Source: Lentzea flava
GTDB taxonomy: Bacteria > Actinomycetota > Actinomycetes > Mycobacteriales > Pseudonocardiaceae
NCBI RefSeq assembly: GCF_014648475.1
Contig: NZ_BMRE01000039.1
Coordinates: forward strand, 1 to 64,000
Direction of reading: 5' to 3'
DNA length: 64,000 nucleotides
Below are positions 7,718 through 15,618 of the stretch, in pieces. The position numbers and the translations under genes were made by a program. How positions within the stretch are numbered: position 1 is the first letter of the stretch; the number at the start of each line of letters is the position of its first letter. The notes beneath the pieces are model-generated. The model worked only from the letters and a program-made list of their open reading frames with translations, made no database searches and had not been told where the DNA came from.

Positions 7718-8476
7718 CTAATCGGCGCCGGTGAACCCGTCGTGACGTTCCGCCAGATCATCGAGCTCGGCCCGGTGCGCAGAGGCGGGCGTGCCGTCCG
7801 GGGCCGTCGTGAGCTCGATCACCCAGTCCACGTCCTCGGCGTCGTCCTCACCGGCCAGCATGTCTCTGTGCACCGCGCACGGGCCCCAGCCGTCCTCCAG
7901 CAGCTCGGTGGCCAGCTCCTCGGCGTCGTCGCGGTCGGGGAGGATCAGCAGCACGGTCGGCGGGATGAGCCCGCGCACCGCCAGCGCGGTCCGCAACGCC
8001 GCCGTGTCCGGCACGTGCACGCCGTCCAGCCCGGCTTCGCACGCGGCTCGCACGTTCTCCGCGGAGTCGTCGCAGAACACCGCCGTCTCGTGGCCGAGCT
8101 CGGCCAGCACGCGCCGGAAGATCGCGGGATCCGGCTTCGCGACACCGAGCCGCGCCGAGTTGAAGACCGCGTCGAACTCCGCGTCCAGCCCGAGCGCGGC
8201 GAGATCGGACTCCAGCCGAGTGGTCGCGTTGGACAGCAACGCCACGAAGCACTGCCTGCGGGCGGCACGCACCAACGCCAGCGCCTCGCTGATCACCTCG
8301 CCCGGCGACGCGGCCCAGCCCTGGCCGACCTGCTCGCGCCACTGCTCGTCGGTGATCTCACCGGTGACGGCGCGGCGCAGCAGCGACGGTTCGAAAGCGA
8401 CCTCGGCGATCTCCGCCGGCAGCGGCGGGAACCTGCGCACCACGCCGTCGAGATCGAGCAACAGCAACGGTTTCAG
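7718..8476 (-). CDS. HAD hydrolase with extra C-terminal domain
   Basis: About 252 residues. The N-terminal 180 form a HAD phosphatase: nucleophile block LDLDGVV, motif II LLSNAT, Lys in VAKPDPAIF and acidic motif IV FCDDSAENV. A further 70 residues (VLLILPDRDDAEELATELLE onward, with GEDDAEDVDW) form a small alpha/beta domain not part of the HAD core. The start is unusual: no ATG or GTG precedes the HAD core after the upstream stop. CTG at 8476 overlaps the upstream TGA; TTG at 8467 is the alternative. Substrate unknown; translation is probably coupled to the DUF1707 gene. Confidence 0.75.
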   Translation of the reverse strand: MKPLLLLDLDGVVRRFPPLPAEIAEVAFEPSLLRRAVTGEITDEQWREQVGQGWAASPGEVISEALALVRAARRQCFVALLSNATTRLESDLAALGLDAEFDAVFNSARLGVAKPDPAIFRRVLAELGHETAVFCDDSAENVRAACEAGLDGVHVPDTAALRTALAVRGLIPPTVLLILPDRDDAEELATELLEDGWGPCAVHRDMLAGEDDAEDVDWVIELTTAPDGTPASAHRAELDDLAERHDGFTGAD

Positions 8477-8859
8477 CGCCGGCGTCCGTTCCACTGGCCC
8501 CACAGGATCGCGACCGCGGGGATGAGCAGGAAGATCAACGGGTTCCGCAGCACCGCGAAGAACAGGATCACCACGGCCACGCCGACGACCGGCACGACCG
8601 CGCCCTCCCACCGGCGCGCCGGCGCCCTGGACGGCTCGGGGAACATCGGCATCGGCGTGGCGAACTGGGGACGCGGGTCCGGCAGGTCGTAGAACAACGC
8701 CATCAGCTCGCCGCGGGTCTTCGCGGTCGTGATCTTCGCGGACCGCTCGCCGTACTCGTCGACGTCGATGCGGCCCGCGCTCATGTGCTCGCCGAGCACC
8801 TGCAACGCCTGCTGGCGCTCGGTGTCACCGATGCGGATGTCCCTGGACGGGTCGCTCAC
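8473..8859 (-). CDS. DUF1707 membrane protein
   Basis: 128 residues. The N-terminal DUF1707 (SHOCT-like) unit has IRIGDTERQQALQVLGEH, AGRIDVDEYGER and a TRGELMALFYDLP end. A Pro-rich linker follows, then two closely spaced hydrophobic segments (about 86-102 and 104-121) and a basic end NGRRR. This arrangement, a small cytosolic oligomerisation unit plus a hairpin membrane anchor, is common in actinobacteria and of unknown role. It overlaps the HAD gene by four bases. Confidence 0.85.
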   Translation of the reverse strand: MSDPSRDIRIGDTERQQALQVLGEHMSAGRIDVDEYGERSAKITTAKTRGELMALFYDLPDPRPQFATPMPMFPEPSRAPARRWEGAVVPVVGVAVVILFFAVLRNPLIFLLIPAVAILWGQWNGRRR

Positions 8860-8889
8860 CCTTCAATCGTAGGTGAGCGACCGATCCCG

Positions 8890-10659
8890 TCAGTCCTTCA
8901 GCTCGCAGATCACGGTGCCCTGGGTGATCGGGTCACCGGGAGCCGCCGCGAGACCCGTCACGGTGCCCGCCTTGTGCGCCGTCACCGGGTTCTCCATCTT
9001 CATGGCCTCCAGCACCACGATCAGGTCGCCCACCTCGACGGTCTGCCCGTCCTCGACGGCCACCTTCACGATCGTGCCCTGCATCGGCGCGGCCACCGCG
9101 TCACCGGACACCGCGGCGGACCCGCCACCGGCACGCTTCGACTTCGGCTTCTTCGCGGCCGCGGCGGCCGGGCGAGCGGCACCGACGGCGAGGTCACCTG
9201 GCAGCGAGACCTCCAGACGGCGGCCGCCGACCTCGACCACGACGGTCTGGCGCGGCGTCTCCTCCTCGGAGGCCTCGGCCCCACCGGCGAACGGCGGGAT
9301 CTGGTTGTCGAACTCGGTCTCGATCCACCGCGTGTGGACGGTGAAGCCCTCCGGCTTCTCGGCGGTGAACGCCGCGTCCCGCACGATCACGCGGTGGAAC
9401 GGCAGCACCGTCGCCATGCCGTCGACGACCATCTCGTCCAGCGCCCGGCGGGCCCGCGCGAGGGCCTCCTCGCGGTTCTCGCCGGTGACGATCAGCTTGG
9501 CCAGCAACGAGTCGAACTGCCCGCCGATCACCGTGCCGCTCTCGACACCCGCGTCCACCCGCACACCGGGACCGGACGGCGCGACGAACTTCGTGACGGT
9601 GCCGGGCGCCGGCAGGAAGCCGCGACCGGCGTCCTCACCGTTGATGCGGAACTCGATGGAGTGCGCGCGCGGCGTCGGGTCCTCGAGGTGCTTGAGCTTC
9701 TCCCCGGCGGCGATGCGGAACTGCTCGCGCACGAGGTCGATGCCCGTCGTCTCCTCCGACACCGGGTGTTCGACCTGCAGGCGGGTGTTGACCTCGAGGA
9801 ACGAGATCGATCCGTCCAGGCCGACGAGGTACTCGACGGTGCCGGCACCGTGGTAGCCGGCCTCCTTGCAGATCGCCTTGGCGGAGCTGTGGATCGTGGC
9901 GCGCTGCTCGTCGGTCAGGAACGGCGCGGGCGCCTCCTCGACCAGCTTCTGGTGACGGCGCTGCAGCGAGCAGTCACGCGTGCCGACGACGATCACGTTG
10001 CCGTGGGTGTCGGCGAGGACCTGCGCCTCGACGTGGCGCGGCTTGTCCAGGTACCGCTCGACGAAGCACTCGCCGCGGCCGAACGCCGTGACGGCCTCGC
10101 GGACGGCGGAGTCGAAGAGCTCCGGGATCTCCTCGATCGTGCGCGCGACCTTCAGACCACGACCGCCACCGCCGAACGCGGCCTTGATCGCGACGGGAAG
10201 CCCGTGCTCCTGCGCGAACGCGATGATCTCGTCGGGGCCGGAGACCGGGTCCTTGGTGCCGGGCACCAGCGGCGCACCGGCGCGCATCGCGATGTGCCGC
10301 GCGGTCACCTTGTCACCGAGGTCGCGGATCGCCTGCGGGGTCGGGCCGATCCAGGTCAGGCCCGCGTCGATCACGGCCTGCGCGAAGTCGGCGTTCTCGG
10401 ACAGGAAGCCGTAGCCGGGGTGCACCGCGTCGGCACCGGACTGCGCGGCGGCCGCCAGCACCTTCTCGAACGACAGGTAGCTCTCGCCGGGCGTGTTGCC
10501 GCCGAGCGCGAACGCCTCGTCGGCGAGCCGGACGAACGGCGCGTCGCGGTCGGGGTCCGCGTAGATGGCGACACTGGCCAGGCCGGCGTCTCGGCAGGCG
10601 CGGATGACCCGGACGGCGATCTCACCGCGGTTGGCGATGAGGACCTTGCGCAGCGACAC
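8890..10659 (-). CDS. accA3: acyl-CoA carboxylase biotinylated alpha subunit
   Basis: 589 residues combining biotin carboxylase and biotin carboxyl carrier, as in AccA3 of mycobacteria. It opens KVLIANRGEIAVRVIRACRD. The ATP-grasp Gly-rich loop is AAFGGGGRGLKVA, the carboxylase-site motifs FLEVNTRLQVEHPVSE and EFRINGED are present, and the biotin attachment Lys lies in EAMKMENP near residue 555. It would carboxylate biotin for several carboxyltransferases, including AccD5 encoded 5 kb away, giving malonyl-, methylmalonyl- or longer branched acyl-CoAs. GTG start at 10659. BirA at 17379 would attach the biotin. Confidence 0.95.
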   Translation of the reverse strand: MSLRKVLIANRGEIAVRVIRACRDAGLASVAIYADPDRDAPFVRLADEAFALGGNTPGESYLSFEKVLAAAAQSGADAVHPGYGFLSENADFAQAVIDAGLTWIGPTPQAIRDLGDKVTARHIAMRAGAPLVPGTKDPVSGPDEIIAFAQEHGLPVAIKAAFGGGGRGLKVARTIEEIPELFDSAVREAVTAFGRGECFVERYLDKPRHVEAQVLADTHGNVIVVGTRDCSLQRRHQKLVEEAPAPFLTDEQRATIHSSAKAICKEAGYHGAGTVEYLVGLDGSISFLEVNTRLQVEHPVSEETTGIDLVREQFRIAAGEKLKHLEDPTPRAHSIEFRINGEDAGRGFLPAPGTVTKFVAPSGPGVRVDAGVESGTVIGGQFDSLLAKLIVTGENREEALARARRALDEMVVDGMATVLPFHRVIVRDAAFTAEKPEGFTVHTRWIETEFDNQIPPFAGGAEASEEETPRQTVVVEVGGRRLEVSLPGDLAVGAARPAAAAAKKPKSKRAGGGSAAVSGDAVAAPMQGTIVKVAVEDGQTVEVGDLIVVLEAMKMENPVTAHKAGTVTGLAAAPGDPITQGTVICELKD

Positions 10660-10792
10660 GGCGTCGTACCTCCTGCTGGACCGGTAATTACGGCTCTGGC
10701 TGGTGCCGCAGTCTACGGAAATCGGTGAACTCCGAGAGGGAGAGACGGCTCACTTCACATCAATCCTGGGCCCATCGGCCACAATCTGCGAC

Positions 10793-11449
10793 GTGGGTGG
10801 ATCCAGGTCCGTGCTGGTGACCGCTGCCGCAGCCGCCGCCGTGGTCGTGGCGGGGCTGACCTACGCCTTCCTCCAGCGCCCCGACCACACCGATTCAGCT
10901 CAGCCCGGCACCGACGCCACCATGCGCTGCGGTACCACCGTTTGCCAGTCCGTGGTGGGCAGATCGGTCGGCAAGGACCTCGTCGAACTGCTCGGCGGCA
11001 CCGGCGGCGGACGGATCAGGGTGACCGGCGAGTCCGGCACGTTCATCTTCGAGATGACCATCGCCGAGACCGGCGCGACGATCAACGACAAGTCGCTCGT
11101 GTGCCAGGAGGCCGCGACCAGCGTGTGCCTCGTGCGGGGTGCGCAGGCCGGCAAGTGGCTCGGCGAGGTCCTGGTCAGCAGGCGCGGCACGTGGTCGCGC
11201 GAGCAGACCACCTACCTGGCCAGCGCCGGCTACCTCGGGCTGCACGACGTCAACGAGGACGGCGTCGCGGACGTCGTCGCGGCCCAGCTCGCCTGCGACG
11301 GCCAGTGCAACAACGCGTTCGTGCAGGTGTCGTCCATCGGCGGGAAGATCATCGGTTGTACGACGCCGGCGCCGGCGCGAGACCAGCTCCCTGGCTGGCC
11401 CGCACCGGCGCCGAAGATGTCCCAGATCCGGCCCTGCGCCGACTCCTAG
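10793..11449 (+). CDS. membrane-anchored protein of unknown function
   Basis: 218 residues from the GTG at 10793; the longer in-frame ATG at 10703 adds an implausible leader. A single hydrophobic segment at about 7-27 (VLVTAAAAAAVVVAGLTYAF) anchors an exported domain with seven Cys, suggesting disulfides. The segment GLHDVNEDGVADVVAAQLAC resembles an FG-GAP/EF-hand-like calcium loop (D-x-N-x-D-G-x-x-D). I do not recognise the family. Its stop overlaps the convergent transporter stop within CTAG. Confidence 0.65.
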   Translation: MGGSRSVLVTAAAAAAVVVAGLTYAFLQRPDHTDSAQPGTDATMRCGTTVCQSVVGRSVGKDLVELLGGTGGGRIRVTGESGTFIFEMTIAETGATINDKSLVCQEAATSVCLVRGAQAGKWLGEVLVSRRGTWSREQTTYLASAGYLGLHDVNEDGVADVVAAQLACDGQCNNAFVQVSSIGGKIIGCTTPAPARDQLPGWPAPAPKMSQIRPCADS

Positions 11450-12726
11450 GCGTTGACGAGTTCCTTCTCCTCGGACGGCTGCTCGATCAGGTCCTCGCTG
11501 CGCGCCACCAGCACGGGCACGGTGATCTGCCCGGCCACGTTGGTCGCGGTGCGGATCATGTCGAGGATCGGGTCGATCGCGTAGACCACGGCCACACCGG
11601 TCGCGATCACCTGCGGCGGCAGGCCGACGACGCTCAGCGTCAGCGTGAGCATCGTGTACCAGCCGGTGGTTCCGGCGGTCGCCAGCGCGCCGAACACGGC
11701 GACCAGCACGATGCCGACGTACTGCCACACCGAGAGCTGGATGCCGAACAGGTTCGCGATGAAGATCGTCGCGACGGCCGGGTAGACCGCGGCGCACCCG
11801 TCCATCTTGGTCGTGGTGCCCAGCGGCACGGCGAAGTTGGCGTACTCCGGCGAGACGCCCAGGTCCGTGGCGGCTTTGCGGGACAACGGAAGCGTGGCGC
11901 CGGACGAGCGCGACACGAACGCGAACTGGATCGCCGTGCCCGCCTTGCGGAAGAACTCGACCGGCGACGTCTTGCCGACGAACTTCAGCAGGATCGGGTA
12001 GACGACGAACAGCACCAGCAACGTGCCGACGTACACCGCGAGGATCAACGAGAACAGCGGCCGCACGAACGAGTTGCCGTACGACGCGACGGCGTTGCCG
12101 ATGAGACCGAAGATGCCGATCGGCGCCAGCAGGATGATCCAGCCGACGACCTTCTGCACGATGTCGAAGAACGAGCGGACCAGGTTGGTGAACGGCGCTG
12201 CCTTCTCGCCGAGCGCGTAGGCGGCGAAGCCGACCAGCACGGCGATGAACACGACCTGCAGCACCTCGCCCTCGGTGAAGGCGCTGAAGATGTTGGTGGG
12301 CACCAGGTTGTCGAGCAACGCGCTCCACGAACCGGATGCGCGCTTGGCGAGCTTGTCGACCGCACCGGCGGCGGGCTCGATGTGCACGCCCTGGCCGGGC
12401 TTGAGGATCGCGCCGACGGCGAGACCGATCAGCACGGCGATGAACGACGTGATGGCGAACCACAGGAACGTCTTGCCGCCGAGCCGGGCGGCGGTGCGGC
12501 CGCCGCCGAGGTTCCGCAGCGACGCGATGCCGACGACGATCGCGGTGAACACCAGCGGGATCACGGTGAGCTGCAGCAGCGCCGTGAAGGTGGAACCGAT
12601 CTTGGCGAGCACGGGCGCGAGCCACGTGCCCTTGCCGAGCCAGCCGGCGAGCGCGCCGAGGACGAGCGCGCCGAGCACGGTCAGGCCGAAGACCTTGGGC
12701 TTGCGGTATGTCTGGACGAAGGACAC
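11446..12726 (-). CDS. dicarboxylate/amino acid:cation symporter
   Basis: 426 residues of the DAACS (GltP/DctA) family with about eight transmembrane segments and two re-entrant loops. Markers are LQLTVIPLVFTAIVVGIASL, the Ser-rich loop FVSRSSGATLPLS, AVPLGTTTKMDGCAAVYPAVATIF and the C-terminal VVYAIDPILDMIRTATNVAGQ. The Asp in AIDPILDMIRT and the neighbouring Thr/Asn belong to the substrate and cation sites. Family members import glutamate, aspartate or C4-dicarboxylates with Na+ or H+. GTG start; a 181-base gap separates it from maf. Confidence 0.9.
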   Translation of the reverse strand: MSFVQTYRKPKVFGLTVLGALVLGALAGWLGKGTWLAPVLAKIGSTFTALLQLTVIPLVFTAIVVGIASLRNLGGGRTAARLGGKTFLWFAITSFIAVLIGLAVGAILKPGQGVHIEPAAGAVDKLAKRASGSWSALLDNLVPTNIFSAFTEGEVLQVVFIAVLVGFAAYALGEKAAPFTNLVRSFFDIVQKVVGWIILLAPIGIFGLIGNAVASYGNSFVRPLFSLILAVYVGTLLVLFVVYPILLKFVGKTSPVEFFRKAGTAIQFAFVSRSSGATLPLSRKAATDLGVSPEYANFAVPLGTTTKMDGCAAVYPAVATIFIANLFGIQLSVWQYVGIVLVAVFGALATAGTTGWYTMLTLTLSVVGLPPQVIATGVAVVYAIDPILDMIRTATNVAGQITVPVLVARSEDLIEQPSEEKELVNA

Positions 12727-12907
12727 TGGAACATCTCCTGGGCAGGGATGAGCGGAAACAGGGCTGGGAGCGTCAGCTCCGACAGCCCGTGCTCGTCCTG
12801 CGGCCGTGGTCGATGTGCCGGCGGCGGGTCAAAAACTCGTTCATCGCACTGCCCCCAACGCGTGTGCTGAGGGCAGTCTTCCCTGATCAAGCCAAGTGTG
12901 ACCAGCG
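12727..12907 (-). promoter_or_regulatory. maf-symporter gap with hairpin
   Basis: This 181-base gap probably holds the symporter promoter. An inverted repeat ACTGCCC (12848-12854) / GGGCAGT (12871-12877) with a 16-nt loop lies just downstream of maf and could be a weak terminator or operator. I see no reading frame worth calling here. Confidence 0.35.
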
Positions 12908-13507
12908 CTACCAGAGTGTGGACACCGCGACGCCCACCTGGCCGAGCAGCCGGCGGGTCAGCGGCAGGCTGATACCGATCACGGACGTGTGGTCGCCGTC
13001 GATGCCGTCGATGAACCAGCCGCCCAGCCCGTCGATCGTGAAGCCGCCCGCGACGTGCAGCGGCTCACCCGTCGCGAGGTAGGCCTCCAGCTCCTCGTCG
13101 GTCGGCGTGCCGAACCGCACGGTCGTCGACTCGGCTCCCGAAGCGCGATCGACGACGTCTCCGCCGGAGACCCGCAGCACGGTGTGCCCGGTGATCAGCA
13201 CTCCGCTCTTGCCGGCGACCCGCCGCCACCGCTCCCGCGCGACCTCGGCCGTGCCGGGCTTGCCCACGAGCTCACCCTCGAACAGCAGCATCGAGTCGCA
13301 GCCGATCACCACGCACTCGTCGTCGTGCTCGATCGCCTCCGCCTTCGCCGCCGACAGCGCGACGACGGTCTCCTCGGGCGTCGGGTCGGCTAGCGACGCG
13401 ACCAGCGCGTCCTCGTCGACACCGGACACGCGGACGACGGGCTCGATGCCGGCGGACCGCAGGACGCTAAGACGGGCGGGTGACTGGGAGGCCAGGATCA
13501 GACGCAC
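12908..13507 (-). CDS. maf: Maf nucleoside triphosphate pyrophosphatase
   Basis: 199 residues. The Maf signature is complete: LILASQSPARLSVLR at the start, GCDSMLLFEGELVGKP in the middle, and EAYLATGEPLHVAGGFTIDGLGG towards the end, with the conserved Glu, Lys and Asp of the pyrophosphatase pocket. Maf proteins hydrolyse non-canonical NTPs and are linked to septum inhibition. Standard length. GTG start at 13507 lies inside the 3' end of the MFS gene (41-base overlap), so the two are probably co-transcribed. Confidence 0.93.
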   Translation of the reverse strand: MRLILASQSPARLSVLRSAGIEPVVRVSGVDEDALVASLADPTPEETVVALSAAKAEAIEHDDECVVIGCDSMLLFEGELVGKPGTAEVARERWRRVAGKSGVLITGHTVLRVSGGDVVDRASGAESTTVRFGTPTDEELEAYLATGEPLHVAGGFTIDGLGGWFIDGIDGDHTSVIGISLPLTRRLLGQVGVAVSTLW

Positions 13508-14840
13508 GCCCGGAGTCTCGCATGCCCGTTTCGCGCCTCATCAGCACCGCCGCGGTCACCCCGACGACGGTGGACACGACCAGCATGAGCAACGCGGCCC
13601 GCGTCGCCGCGGTGAAGTCGCCGGTCGCCGCCAGCACGATCTGCAGGACAGCGCCCGTGCCCGCGCTGCCGAGCACACCGCCGAACTGCCGCGAGGTGTT
13701 GTAGATCCCGGCGCCCGCGCCCATCAACGCCGGGTCGAGCGTCTTCGTGGCGATGTTCGTGAGCGGCGAGTAGACCATGCCCATACCGGCACCGACGACG
13801 ACAAGCGCCGGCAGCAACACCCACGGCGACCCGCCCAGCTGCAGCGTCATCACGCCGATGCCGAGCCCGAGCAGCGCGAAACCGGTGATCGGCAGGTACT
13901 TGGCCCCCGGCCCGTTCGACCACCGACCGGCGAAGAACGCCACGACACCGGACACCAGCGAGGTCGGCGCGGTGAGCATCCCCGCCTCGAACGCCGACAG
14001 CTTCGGCACCGTCTGCACGAACAGCACGAGCGGCACGAACAGCCCGGTGACCGAGAAGCCGATGATCACGTTGGCGACGTTGCCGAGCGAGAAGTTCCGG
14101 TTGCCGAAGATGCGCAACGGCAGCAGGGGTTCTGCGTTGCGCCCCGCCGCCTGCCACAGCACGAACACGGCCAGCAGCACCGCGCCCGCGACGATGATCT
14201 CGGTGATCGTGATCGGCCCCGCCACCCTGCCCCACCCGTAGTGCTCGCCGTTCTGCACGCCGAACACGACCAGCCCGAGCCCCGCGCAGCACAGCAGGAC
14301 GCCGAGCACGTCGAACCGGTGCGAGCGGCGGGGCTGCCAGTCCGGCACCCAGCGCAGCACCAGCGTGAGCGCGAGCACCCCGACCGGAATGTTGACGAAG
14401 AAGATCCACTCCCAGCCGAGCTGCGTGACCAGCACACCACCGAGCAGCGGCCCCGACACCGTCGCGAAACCGGCGACCGATCCCCACACACCCAGCGCCG
14501 CACCACGGCGGTGCGGGGGGAACAGGTGCGTGATGAAGGCCATCGTCTGCGGCGTCATGGCCGCGGCACCCAGCCCCTGCACGGCACGGGCGGCGATCAG
14601 CACGTGGGCGCTTCCGGCGAGCCCGCAGGTCAGCGAGGCCAGCACGAAGATCGCGAGGCCCGCGAGGTAGACCCGCTTCGGCCCGAACCGGTCGCCCAGC
14701 CTGCCGGTCAGCAGCAACGGCACCGCGAACGCCAGCAGGTACGCGCTGTTGACCCAGATGATGTCGTTGAGCGACGCCCGCAGCCCCTCGATCATCGCGG
14801 GCATCGCGACGTTCACGATGGTCGTGTCCAGCAGGATCAT
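13467..14840 (-). CDS. MFS drug transporter, EmrB/QacA type
   Basis: 457 residues with about 14 transmembrane segments. Motifs: LLDTTIVNVAMP (motif D1 of the DHA2 family) at the very start, GRLGDRFGPKRVYLAG (motif A), ARAVQGLGAAAMTP (motif B) and GSVAGFATVSGPLLGGVL (motif C). It probably exports a toxic or secondary metabolite with protons. Oddity: the conserved family N-terminus (RAVSALCVGFF) continues in frame upstream of the first ATG, back to a TGA near 14908. Only a CTG, and no ATG, GTG or TTG, occurs in that stretch. Either an unusual start is used or the usual leader has been lost. Confidence 0.88.
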   Translation of the reverse strand: MILLDTTIVNVAMPAMIEGLRASLNDIIWVNSAYLLAFAVPLLLTGRLGDRFGPKRVYLAGLAIFVLASLTCGLAGSAHVLIAARAVQGLGAAAMTPQTMAFITHLFPPHRRGAALGVWGSVAGFATVSGPLLGGVLVTQLGWEWIFFVNIPVGVLALTLVLRWVPDWQPRRSHRFDVLGVLLCCAGLGLVVFGVQNGEHYGWGRVAGPITITEIIVAGAVLLAVFVLWQAAGRNAEPLLPLRIFGNRNFSLGNVANVIIGFSVTGLFVPLVLFVQTVPKLSAFEAGMLTAPTSLVSGVVAFFAGRWSNGPGAKYLPITGFALLGLGIGVMTLQLGGSPWVLLPALVVVGAGMGMVYSPLTNIATKTLDPALMGAGAGIYNTSRQFGGVLGSAGTGAVLQIVLAATGDFTAATRAALLMLVVSTVVGVTAAVLMRRETGMRDSGRASDPGLPVTRPS

Positions 14841-14932
14841 GAAGAACCCGACGCACAGTGCCGAGACGGCCCGCCAGCTTTGAGTAGTGCTACTGATGCG
14901 CGATCACCCCGTCCGTAGGCACCCTCGACCGA

Positions 14933-15325
14933 GTGAAGCGCTGGGTGCTTGTCCTCACCGAACGCGGTTCCGATCGCGAAGGCAAGCGCAGACGGATCGC
15001 CGCGGTTCTCCTCGTGCTCGCCGGGCTCGTCGGCTCGTGGGGCATCGGAAGCGTGCTCGCGAGCGATCCCATCGGCTACGGCGTGCCGATCTGGCCGTTC
15101 GCCGACCGCGTCGACCGCGCCGAGAACGCACTGCTCAGCCAGGTTCTCCCTGCGGTGCGCGACAACCTGCCGCTGGACCGCCACGACGTGCAGGTCCTGC
15201 GCAGGACCGACGCCTACGGCAGCGAGTTCTGGACCCTCGAACTGAAGGTCGACGGCGAGACGCGCTGCCGCGAGGTCGCCGTCGGCCTCAACATCACCAG
15301 CCGCCGGGTCGACTGCTCCGGCTGA
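14933..15325 (+). CDS. small membrane-anchored exported protein
   Basis: 130 residues from GTG. A basic cytosolic N-terminus, one transmembrane segment at about 22-43 and an exported domain of 85 residues with two Cys (TRCREV and VDCSG near the end) that may pair. The region TLELKVDGETRCREVAVGLNITSRRVDC suggests a small beta sheet. I do not recognise the family. It ends before a strong bidirectional hairpin and faces the carboxylase genes. Confidence 0.6.
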   Translation: MKRWVLVLTERGSDREGKRRRIAAVLLVLAGLVGSWGIGSVLASDPIGYGVPIWPFADRVDRAENALLSQVLPAVRDNLPLDRHDVQVLRRTDAYGSEFWTLELKVDGETRCREVAVGLNITSRRVDCSG

Positions 15326-15353
15326 TCTTGTCGGACCTCGTGAGTACGTTGAA

Positions 15354-15388
15354 ACGCAGGGGTTCCCAGCTCGGGGGTACCCCTGCGT
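15354..15388. terminator. bidirectional terminator hairpin
   Basis: A perfect 10-bp inverted repeat (ACGCAGGGGT at 15354-15363 with ACCCCTGCGT at 15379-15388) lies between two convergent genes, with stops at 15325 and 15399. No clear T tract on either side. Confidence 0.7.
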
Positions 15389-15396
15389 CAGCCTGT

Positions 15397-15618
15397 CTAG
15401 CCGGGGAAGCCGGAGGCGCGCCAGGCGCCGGGCCCGTGCTGCAACGGCCGCCGCATCCGCCGAGCCGGGTTCGCCCACTCGGAGCGCGCAGCGGGCTTGT
15501 CCTCGGAAGAGGGCGCGGCCGCAGCCAGCCCGGCGATGACCGCGGTCAGCGCCGCGAGCTGGTAGTCGTCCGGGTCGCCCTTGACCACCCGGAGCAGAGG
15601 CTTCTGGTCGGCGCTCAC
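15397..15618 (-). CDS. accE5: acyl-CoA carboxylase epsilon subunit
   Basis: 73 residues. The opening PLLRVVKGDPDDYQLAALTAV is the signature of actinobacterial acyl-CoA carboxylase epsilon subunits. The end, WANPARRMRRPLQHGPGAWR, is the conserved C-terminal motif. The subunit stabilises and activates the AccA3-AccD5 complex. It directly follows accD5, overlapping its stop by four bases. Confidence 0.93.
   Translation of the reverse strand: MSADQKPLLRVVKGDPDDYQLAALTAVIAGLAAAAPSSEDKPAARSEWANPARRMRRPLQHGPGAWRASGFPG

Noticed and set aside
13498..14856. A long open frame parallel to the MFS gene in another frame
   Set aside because: Translation is Arg/Ala-rich with no transmembrane pattern; it is a composition shadow of the transporter.
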